Assembly: GCA_015490255.1 (NCBI GenBank)
Contig: WFYF01000127.1
Location: forward strand, 1-8,605
Direction of reading: 5' to 3'
From: Caldifarciminota bacterium
GTDB taxonomy: Bacteria > Hydrothermota > Hydrothermia > S141-80
DNA length: 8,605 bases
Position 1 is the first letter of the stretch. Every line of letters starts with the position of its first letter. Shown piece by piece: positions 1 to 8,605 of the stretch. Both the position numbers and the translations under genes were made by a program. Below the pieces are notes generated by a model. It was not told the DNA's origin and ran no database searches. It was given only the letters and a program-made list of their open reading frames with translations.

Positions 1-473
1 GCCTGGTGAGCCGGGGCATGGCCATCTTTTCCCCCTTTGTGCGAGCCTATGGTGTGGGGCTGGATGGATGGTATCGCCTGGAACGGAACACGTGGCGCCT
101 TGTCGCCGGCGTGGAAAATCTGGTTCCGCTGGTGGTGCGTTTTCCCGATGCAACGGAATATGCCCGTCCTGACCTGGCCTTTGGCGTGCGCAAAGTCCTT
201 GCTCCCGGCATCCGGATGAGCGTGTTTTCCCGGATGTTTCTGGATGGGCAGGCGGAGGGATCCAGCTTTCAGATCGGTCCTTATGGCGTGGACCTGGCGT
301 TTCTGCTGGTGTGGCGCATCTCCCCTCCGTTTCAGGTGCTTGCGGGCGCGGATCGGTGGAATCCCGGTCTGGGCATTGCCTTCCGTCATGGACGCCTGCG
401 GTTTGCCGCCGGATACCGGTTCCACCTGGAGCTCGGTTCTTCCTTTCGCTGGAGTCTGACGTATGCCCGCTGA
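1..473 (+). CDS. Outer-membrane beta-barrel-like protein, C-terminal part (5' end outside window)
   Basis: The frame is open from the left edge (first full codon at base 3) to TGA at 471-473, so this is the 3' part of a longer gene. The GTG at 6 and ATG at 18 have no useful ribosome-binding site and are probably internal. The roughly 156 visible residues alternate polar and hydrophobic/aromatic positions in short strands separated by Gly, Asp or Pro turns, for example WRLVAGVENL, LRFAAGYRF and the terminal FRWSLTYAR. The ending, with HLELGSS followed by a last aromatic-rich strand, resembles outer-membrane barrels of the PorV/UPF0164/TraF-like type, which often end in a similar LG-x-x-x-R-x-S-L pattern. 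That likeness is from memory and only moderate. Expected location is the outer membrane; substrate or partner is unknown. It is followed by a hairpin region and then a membrane lipid kinase. The reading frame is fairly secure; the family is not. Confidence 0.68.
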   Translation, partial: LVSRGMAIFSPFVRAYGVGLDGWYRLERNTWRLVAGVENLVPLVVRFPDATEYARPDLAFGVRKVLAPGIRMSVFSRMFLDGQAEGSSFQIGPYGVDLAFLLVWRISPPFQVLAGADRWNPGLGIAFRHGRLRFAAGYRFHLELGSSFRWSLTYAR

Positions 474-485
474 CCGACCGGCCCG

Positions 486-531
486 GGGTGAGGTTCCGCC
501 CCTTACCCGCCTCCTCTGGTGGAAGGGAGGC
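486..531 (+). promoter_or_regulatory. Two adjacent potential RNA hairpins; the second masks the lipid-kinase ribosome-binding site
   Basis: Hairpin 1 pairs GGGTGAGG (486-493) with CCTTACCC (501-508), 8 pairs with one G-U and a 7-base loop. Hairpin 2 begins at the next base: GCCTCCT (509-515) pairs with GGGAGGC (525-531), 7 pairs with one G-U and a 9-base loop. It covers the Shine-Dalgarno sequence GGGAGG (525-530) of the start codon at 535. No T-run follows either stem, so a classic terminator is unlikely. Possible roles are translational control, RNA processing at the gene junction, or none, since short GC stems arise often by chance in GC-rich DNA. If translation of the next gene began at ATG 463 instead, this stretch would be coding. 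Confidence 0.35.
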
Positions 532-534
532 CTC

Positions 535-1104
535 ATGGGTGTGCTTCACCGGGGAGGGATGCTGTCCCGCAAGGCCATCCATCTGGGGTCCGGTCTGATG
601 CTCCTGGCCCTGCCGCTGTGGGGGTTTGCGGGGTTCCAGCGCTTGGTGTGGCTGGCCTTTGGTGTGGCGGTGGTTGTGGAGGGGTTTCGTCACACCCCGC
701 GGGGGCGGATGTTGTTCAACCGGTATCTCGGTCCGCTCCTCAAGGGGAAAGAGCGGGATGGTGCGCTCACCGACGCCTTCTGGCACCTCCTGGCCTCGGC
801 CGTTCTGGTGACCCTTTTCCCGCCAGAAGCGGCGCTGGCCGGGTTTCTTCTCCTGGTCTTTGCCGACTCGGCGGCGTGGTGGGCCGGTCAGCGGGGAACC
901 GTCCGGATCCGGAAGAAAACCCTGGAGGGAAGTCTGGCCTTCGTGGGCACAGGCGTGCTGCTCCTTTCCCTCCTTCCCGGTGCCACGCCGCTGCGGATCG
1001 GAGGGGTGGTGATGGTAACGGCTCTTGTGGAACATTTCGTGGAACGGGACAACCTCTGGGTCCCTCTGGTGGCAGGGGCTCTCTGGGTGCTTGTGCCCGG
1101 ATAA
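535..1104 (+). CDS. Membrane lipid/polyprenol kinase, DGK1/SEC59/phytol-kinase type
   Basis: A 189-residue, very hydrophobic protein with about six or seven likely membrane segments (roughly residues 17-34, 35-51, 81-96, 98-116, 136-149, 155-168, 175-188). Family-type motifs appear in order: RKAIH at 12-16 (the RK-x-x-H entry motif), FADSAAWWAGQRG at 109-121 (usually GD-A-A-x-x-x-G-x-x-x-G), KKTLEGSLA at 127-135 (usually GKSLEGS), and VEHFVERDNLWVPL at 165-178 (usually E, then DN-x-x-x-P). This family contains CTP-dependent diacylglycerol, dolichol and phytol kinases, which phosphorylate a lipid alcohol in the membrane; the substrate here cannot be read from sequence. I chose ATG 535 because GGGAGG lies four bases upstream and the RK-x-x-H motif then falls near the N-terminus. 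ATG 463 (GGAG at 451-454) would add 24 residues and overlap the barrel gene by 11 bases. ATG 559 has its purine run directly abutting it. Confidence 0.78.
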   Translation: MGVLHRGGMLSRKAIHLGSGLMLLALPLWGFAGFQRLVWLAFGVAVVVEGFRHTPRGRMLFNRYLGPLLKGKERDGALTDAFWHLLASAVLVTLFPPEAALAGFLLLVFADSAAWWAGQRGTVRIRKKTLEGSLAFVGTGVLLLSLLPGATPLRIGGVVMVTALVEHFVERDNLWVPLVAGALWVLVPG

Positions 1105-1108
1105 CCAG

Positions 1109-1116
1109 AAAGGAGG
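1109..1116 (+). promoter_or_regulatory. Strong ribosome-binding site deciding the chaperone start
   Basis: AAAGGAGG lies seven bases before ATG 1124 in the 19-base gap after the lipid kinase stop. It favours 1124 over the in-frame ATG at 1025, which lies inside the lipid kinase gene and has no comparable site. Confidence 0.75.
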
Positions 1117-1123
1117 AAAAGGG

Positions 1124-4531
<3,408 letters not shown>

Positions 4532-4546
4532 CCTGGAGCACACACC

Positions 4547-6331
4547 ATGATCCTTCAGGGACAGCGGGTGATGATTCTCGGGGGTACGGGGCAGGTGGGT
4601 CAGGCGGTGGCTCTGCGCATGTTTCGGGAACGGCCGGCTGAAGTGGTTCTGGTGGGGCTCACCCGGGAGGAAGTGGATGCAGCGATGGAGATTCTGGAGC
4701 CGGAGGCCCAGACGTGGGGGGTGGTCCTCCGCGGGGCATGGGGGGATGTCTTTGCCCGGGTGGAGCACCAGGGACTCCCCCGGAGACGGTTTCTGGAAGA
4801 CGTGGATCTTCAGAAGGCCATTGTCCAGGACGTGCTGGGGGAGCTCACCCGGGAAAGCGTGGAGCGGGCCTTTCTCTTCAGGCTCCTGGTGGAACATACC
4901 CCCGGCGTGGTGGTGGACACCATCAACACGGCCACTGCCGTGGCCTATCAAAACATCTATCACACCGCCAGCGAGGTTTTCGCTTTCATCCAGAAGGGCA
5001 AAAGTCGGGAATCCGGATTTGAAGAGGCCGTGCTGCGGCTTCTGATGAGTCTTTCCATCCCCCAGCTGGTGCGCCATGTTCAGATCCTCTGGGAGGCCCT
5101 GATGGCGGCGGGGACCCGGGTGTATGTCAAGGTGGGGACCACCGGAACCGGCGGAATGGGGCTGAACATCCCATATACCCACGGAGAAGAGCGTCCCTCC
5201 CGCATGCTCCTTTCCAAGAGCGCCCTTGCCGGTGCCCACACCCTCCTGCTCCTCCTGGCCTCACGTTCCCCCCGGATTTCCTTTCTGGACGCCCATGCCG
5301 ACCGTTCTGTGCACTGGGAACCCCGGGAAGGGCCGGTGATCAAGGAGGTCAAACCCGCTGCCCTGATCGCCTGGAAAGGCCTGGGTGTGGGGCCCATCGC
5401 CCGGGGAGGCACACCTCTTCCTCTTTACGACAGCCGGGAACCTGCGCGACTTCCGGTGGGCAGGGCCTTCCGGCCCCTCGCGGAAGGTCGGGGAGAGGTG
5501 GTCCAGGACCGGTTTGTGAGCGTGTATGTGGACACTGGTGAGAACGGGGTGTTCTCCGTGGAAGAGACCAAGGCCATTACCAACCTGGGGCAGATGGAGG
5601 TGGTCACCCCGGAGGAGATCGCCGAGGTGGTGGTGCACGAGATCCTGGGGAGAAACACCGGAAAGGACGTGATCGCTTCCCTGAACGCATCGGTGATGGG
5701 TCCCACCTACCGGGGGGGTATGCTGGTGGAGGAGGTGGACCGCTGGGCTTCAGAAGCCGCCCGCAGCCAGGAGGTGGACGTCCCCAGCATCGCCTTTGAA
5801 ATCTTGGGACCGCCCCGCCTGTCCAAACTGCTGTTTGAGGCCTATTTCCTGAAACAGGCCTATGCCACCCTGGAAGCCACGCTGGAAGCAAGCCCGGCAG
5901 AGATGAGCCGGGCGCTGGAAGACGTGCTTTTTCAGGATGCACCGGCCCGGCGCCTCCTTCTCTCCATCGGACTGGCGGCCCTCCTTCCCGATGGGGAACG
6001 CCTGCTCTATGTTTCCCGGAAAACCGCCACCTTCCGGGATCTCAAGGACTGGGAACGGGGACTGGAAAGCCTCACTCCGGCCGCAATGGCCCGCTTCCGG
6101 TATGCCGAGTGGGTGGATCTCACCCCGGAGAACATGGCCCGGTGGCAGGAGCGTTTCCGGGAGGTGCTCCGGATGCTGCAGACCGCGGATCCCACGCGGG
6201 GAAGTGCCTGCGTTGGAGATTTCCTGCCTTCCCGGTGGCCGCGGGAAGGGGGACGGTTCGCCATTGATCCCGGTCGTCTGGTGGCCTTCGTTTTTTCCTA
6301 TGAAGACCGGGGGAGGAGGATGCTGCGATGA
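4547..6331 (+). CDS. Large Rossmann/SDR-like protein of unknown function
   Basis: 594 residues, no signal peptide or membrane segment. The N-terminus has a clear dinucleotide-binding motif, VMILGGTGQVG (8-18), followed by a helix and a second strand EVVLVGL (32-38), as in NAD(P)-dependent short-chain dehydrogenase/epimerase proteins. Residues 119-149 (PGVVVDTINTATAVAYQNIY) could be the following strand and helix. Residues 191-240 hold a Gly-rich YVKVGTTGTGGMGLNIPY stretch, then SRMLLSKSALAGAHTLLLLL, which resembles the SDR YxxxK helix with Lys at 224 but Met instead of Tyr at 220. The remaining roughly 350 residues match nothing I recognise; they include a strand-rich part (315-365) and a helical C-terminus (425-545). 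I infer nucleotide-cofactor binding; reaction and substrate are unknown. The start ATG has only a weak GGAG (4535-4538). Its end overlaps the next gene by four bases (ATGA). The frame is secure; the SDR link is tentative. Confidence 0.85.
   Translation: MILQGQRVMILGGTGQVGQAVALRMFRERPAEVVLVGLTREEVDAAMEILEPEAQTWGVVLRGAWGDVFARVEHQGLPRRRFLEDVDLQKAIVQDVLGELTRESVERAFLFRLLVEHTPGVVVDTINTATAVAYQNIYHTASEVFAFIQKGKSRESGFEEAVLRLLMSLSIPQLVRHVQILWEALMAAGTRVYVKVGTTGTGGMGLNIPYTHGEERPSRMLLSKSALAGAHTLLLLLASRSPRISFLDAHADRSVHWEPREGPVIKEVKPAALIAWKGLGVGPIARGGTPLPLYDSREPARLPVGRAFRPLAEGRGEVVQDRFVSVYVDTGENGVFSVEETKAITNLGQMEVVTPEEIAEVVVHEILGRNTGKDVIASLNASVMGPTYRGGMLVEEVDRWASEAARSQEVDVPSIAFEILGPPRLSKLLFEAYFLKQAYATLEATLEASPAEMSRALEDVLFQDAPARRLLLSIGLAALLPDGERLLYVSRKTATFRDLKDWERGLESLTPAAMARFRYAEWVDLTPENMARWQERFREVLRMLQTADPTRGSACVGDFLPSRWPREGGRFAIDPGRLVAFVFSYEDRGRRMLR
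6312..6320 (+). promoter_or_regulatory. Ribosome-binding site of the HD-GYP gene
   Basis: GGAGGAGGA lies seven bases before ATG 6328, inside the last codons of the preceding gene. It supports the ATGA start/stop overlap and independent or coupled initiation. Confidence 0.7.
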
Positions 6332-7419
6332 AGGAGCAGGAGCTCCTTGCGGCCCTGGTGGAAACGGCCAAGGTGCTGAACGACACGCTGGAAGTGCAGG
6401 AGGTCCTCCGGCGGATCATAGAGGAGGCCAAAACCCTCACCGGAGCCGCAGCGGGCTCGGTGTTCCTGGTGGACGAAGCCACGGGGGATCTGGTGTTCTA
6501 TACCACAAGCGGCGGGGCAGATGCCCGCCTGCTTCAAACCGTTCGGGTCCCCATGGAAGGGAGCATCGCCGGAGAAGTGGCCCGAACGGGAAAGCCGCTG
6601 CGGGTGAACCACCCGGAGCGCCACCCTTTCTTTTTCCGGGACGTGGAGGAAAAAACCGGATTTCACACGGAAAACCTGATCGCTGTCCCCCTGGAGCACC
6701 GGGGGAAGATCCTGGGTGTGGCGGAGGTGCTCAACAAGCCGGGGGGGTTCACCGAGAAAGACGTGGAAGTGCTGTCCACCCTGGCTGAATTCGCGGCCAT
6801 TGCCCTTCAGAACGCCCGGCTGTATGAGCGTCAGCGCCGTCTGTTCCACGAAAGCATCCGGGCGCTGGTGGCCGCGGTGGACGCCCGGGATCCCTACACG
6901 GCGGGCCACTCCGAGCGGGTGGCGCAGTATGTGGAGTGGATGGTCCGGGGGATGGACCTCACTCCCCGGGAGCGGGCCACGTTTGTCCTCTCCGCCCTGC
7001 TTCATGACATCGGGAAAATCTCCATCCCGGATCGGATCCTGCTCAAGGAAGGACGACTCACCGAAGAGGAATTCCGGATCATGCAGACCCATCCGGAAAA
7101 AGGCGTGGAAATCCTCAAGCACGTCCGGGACCTGGCCGACGTCCTCCCCGGGGTGCTCCATCACCACGAGCGCTGGGACGGTCGGGGGTATCCTTTCCGG
7201 CTTTCCGGAGAAAAAATCCCCCTCCAGGCCCGGGTGATTGCGCTGGCCGATACCTATGACGCGCTGACCACCGATCGGCCCTATCGCAAGGGCCTTCCTC
7301 CCGACAGGGCCCTGAAAATCCTGGAGGAGGATGCCGGTTCCCACTTTGATCCCCGTCTCACCCCCCTGTTCACGAACATGATGCGGACCCGGCTGGGTCT
7401 CGGGCATGAAGAGGGATGA
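6328..7419 (+). CDS. Cytosolic GAF-HD-GYP cyclic-di-GMP phosphodiesterase
   Basis: 363 residues with no membrane segment. Residues 1-165 form a GAF sensor domain (SVFLVDEATGDL at 44-55, GFHTENLIAVPL at 111-122, then NKPGGFTEKD at 136-145 and AALQNARLY-like AIALQNARLY at 157-166). A linker helix leads to an HD-GYP domain (about 172-355) that hydrolyses c-di-GMP to pGpG or GMP. All signature residues are visible: H194 in GHSERV, H226/D227 in LLHDIGK, H255 in HPEKG, HHE at 279-281 with DGRGYP at 284-289, D308 in ALADTYDALT, RPYRKG at 317-322 and HFDP at 339-342. It should therefore be catalytically competent. The GAF ligand is unknown. The gene overlaps its upstream neighbour by 4 bases and glycerate kinase by 14, so expression is probably coupled. 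The combination GAF plus HD-GYP is common; the neighbours are not informative about its signal. Confidence 0.95.
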   Translation: MKEQELLAALVETAKVLNDTLEVQEVLRRIIEEAKTLTGAAAGSVFLVDEATGDLVFYTTSGGADARLLQTVRVPMEGSIAGEVARTGKPLRVNHPERHPFFFRDVEEKTGFHTENLIAVPLEHRGKILGVAEVLNKPGGFTEKDVEVLSTLAEFAAIALQNARLYERQRRLFHESIRALVAAVDARDPYTAGHSERVAQYVEWMVRGMDLTPRERATFVLSALLHDIGKISIPDRILLKEGRLTEEEFRIMQTHPEKGVEILKHVRDLADVLPGVLHHHERWDGRGYPFRLSGEKIPLQARVIALADTYDALTTDRPYRKGLPPDRALKILEEDAGSHFDPRLTPLFTNMMRTRLGLGHEEG

Positions 7420-8605
7420 GGTCCGAGCCCTTCGGGATATCCTCCAGATCCACCGGGCGGCTCTGAGCGCCGTTCGTCCGGAAACGTTTCTTCCCGCCTG
7501 GTTCCGGTGGAACGGTCGGGAGTGGAGCGTCGCGGACCAGCGCCTCACCCGTCCCCTGGGCGTGCTCGCGGTGGGCAAAGCCGCTCCCTGCATGATGAAA
7601 GCAGCCCACGAACGCCTGGGGACCTTCATTGACCGGGGGCTGGTGATCACCAAAACCGGTCACAGCCTGTCCGGCTTACCCTATCCGCAGCTGGAGGCCG
7701 CCCACCCCGTTCCGGACGAACGAAGTCTTCAGGCAGGGGAACAGGCTCTGGCCTTTGCCCGCACGCTCCCGGAGGAGGGCACCCTGCTCGTGCTGCTTTC
7801 CGGAGGAGCGTCTGCCCTGATGGAGGCCCTCCACGAGGGCCTGACCCTGCAGGACCTTCAGGAGACCACCCGTCTGATGCTGGGAGCGGGCCTGTCCATC
7901 CACGAGATCAACGCGGTGCGCAAGCATCTGTCCCGCATCAAGGGTGGGGGACTCCTGCGCCACACCCGGGCGCGGGTGATCACCCTCGCGGTGAGCGACG
8001 TGGTGGGGGACGATCCTTCCGTGATCGGATCCGGTCCCACCGTCCCGGATCCTTCTTCCTGTACCGATGCGCTGGAGGTCCTGCGCCGGGCAGGGATTCT
8101 CCATGCCGTCCCGCCGGCGGTGCGGGAGGCGCTGATCCGGTGCCGGGAAACCCTCAAACCTGAAGATCCTGCCTGCACCAGGTCCGCCTTTTTCATTGCA
8201 GCACGGAACCGGGATGCCCTTCAGGCGGCGCACCATGCCGCGCGGCAGCTCGGGTATGAGGTCCTGGTGCTCACGTCCCTCGTGGACCTCTCTCTGGACG
8301 CTCTGGGCGAATTCTTCCGGGAGGTGGTGCAGGAACTCCGGGTTTCGGGGCACCCGATCCCGCCTCCTGCCGTGCTCCTCGCGGGCGGGGAAGTGCGTTT
8401 GCGGGTGGAAGGTCCGGGACTTGGGGGACGGAACACCCATTTTGCTGTGCACACCGCCGCACTCTTTCCGCCCGATGCTCCGGTGGTGGTGCTGGGCGGC
8501 AGCACGGATGGGACGGATGGCCCCACCGACGCTGCCGGCGGGGTGATGGTTCCCCGGTGGAAAACTGCTCTGGACCCTTCACCGTATCTCCGGGATTTTG
8601 ACACC
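7406..8605 (+). CDS. Glycerate 2-kinase, GckA/MOFRL family (3' end outside window)
   Basis: The frame is open for 400 codons from ATG 7406 to the right edge without a stop. The family's usual length suggests only a few tens of residues are missing. It phosphorylates D-glycerate with ATP to 2-phosphoglycerate, feeding lower glycolysis from serine, glyoxylate or sugar-acid breakdown. Motifs in order: AVGKAAPCMMKAA (55-67), VITKTGHS (80-87), AAHPVPDE (98-105), LLSGGASALME (130-140), NAVRKHLSRIKGGGLL (169-184), SDVVGDDPSVIGSGPTVPDP (197-216), and the MOFRL domain with LAGGEV (325-330), GLGGRNTHFA (338-347) and GGSTDGTDGPTDAAGG (364-379). This is the class also annotated as TtuD-like hydroxypyruvate reductase in older records; kinase is the better reading. 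There is no clear ribosome-binding site before 7406, but the start overlaps the HD-GYP gene by 14 bases, which fits translational coupling. No other serine-cycle or glyoxylate genes are in view. Confidence 0.94.
   Translation, partial: MKRDEVRALRDILQIHRAALSAVRPETFLPAWFRWNGREWSVADQRLTRPLGVLAVGKAAPCMMKAAHERLGTFIDRGLVITKTGHSLSGLPYPQLEAAHPVPDERSLQAGEQALAFARTLPEEGTLLVLLSGGASALMEALHEGLTLQDLQETTRLMLGAGLSIHEINAVRKHLSRIKGGGLLRHTRARVITLAVSDVVGDDPSVIGSGPTVPDPSSCTDALEVLRRAGILHAVPPAVREALIRCRETLKPEDPACTRSAFFIAARNRDALQAAHHAARQLGYEVLVLTSLVDLSLDALGEFFREVVQELRVSGHPIPPPAVLLAGGEVRLRVEGPGLGGRNTHFAVHTAALFPPDAPVVVLGGSTDGTDGPTDAAGGVMVPRWKTALDPSPYLRDFDT

Noticed and set aside
463..534. Upstream start of the lipid kinase at ATG 463
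   Set aside because: It would add 24 residues with no family likeness (including several Pro and Arg) and needs the weaker GGAG site. It cannot be excluded, as the 11-base overlap fits the packing seen elsewhere.
902..913. Perfect 12-base palindrome TCCGGATCCGGA
   Set aside because: It is inside the conserved part of the lipid kinase gene, is not at a gene edge, and has no second operator-like copy at a promoter.
4532..4546. Possible promoter or terminator in the gap before the SDR-like gene
   Set aside because: Only 15 bases long, with no inverted repeat or T-run and no promoter-like elements; a weak GGAG is all it holds.
6298..7653. A 451-codon minus-strand open frame opposite the HD-GYP gene
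   Set aside because: The plus strand here encodes a complete HD-GYP domain with every signature residue; the antisense product shows no family features.

Overview
The window is a GC-rich stretch of bacterial DNA (low 60s percent by eye, not counted). It has eight protein-coding genes, all on the + strand and packed almost without gaps. The first gene is cut by the left edge and the last by the right edge. I see no RNA genes, mobile elements, CRISPR arrays or integration signs. Arg is mostly CGG/CGC and Leu mostly CTG/CTC throughout, so nothing looks recently acquired. The organism is very likely a diderm bacterium: the first gene looks like an outer-membrane beta-barrel and the third like a periplasmic SurA/PrsA-type chaperone. 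The M29 aminopeptidase, the compact gene packing and the lack of a familiar full-operon match fit an uncultivated, perhaps thermophilic lineage. That placement is inference and I do not assign a phylum.

Layout: (1) 1-473, C-terminal part of a beta-barrel-like protein. (2) 474-534, the longest non-coding stretch, with two back-to-back potential RNA hairpins, the second pairing with the ribosome-binding site of the next gene. (3) 535-1104, a small integral-membrane lipid/polyprenol kinase of the DGK1/SEC59/phytol-kinase type. (4) 1124-2302, an exported TPR plus SurA/PrsA-like protein with a degenerate parvulin domain. (5) 2299-3489, tRNA-guanine transglycosylase (tgt), with two substitutions in the base-binding pocket and a tail overlapping the next gene by 62 bases. 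(6) 3428-4531, M29-family metallo-aminopeptidase. (7) 4547-6331, a 594-residue protein with an N-terminal Rossmann motif and an SDR-like segment, function unknown. (8) 6328-7419, a cytosolic GAF-HD-GYP c-di-GMP phosphodiesterase. (9) 7406-8605, a glycerate 2-kinase of the GckA/MOFRL type, missing only its last part.

The gene junctions (overlaps of 4, 62, 4 and 14 bases, gaps of 61, 19 and 15) suggest one transcription unit with translational coupling. The first three genes could form an envelope group (barrel, membrane lipid kinase, periplasmic chaperone). The rest mixes tRNA modification, peptide turnover, an unknown oxidoreductase-like protein, second-messenger breakdown and glycerate metabolism, with no obvious single pathway. 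I found no clear new defence or mobile system. The items most worth a second look are the large SDR-like protein, the altered Tgt pocket, the tandem hairpins before the lipid kinase, and the chaperone that has lost the parvulin signature residues.
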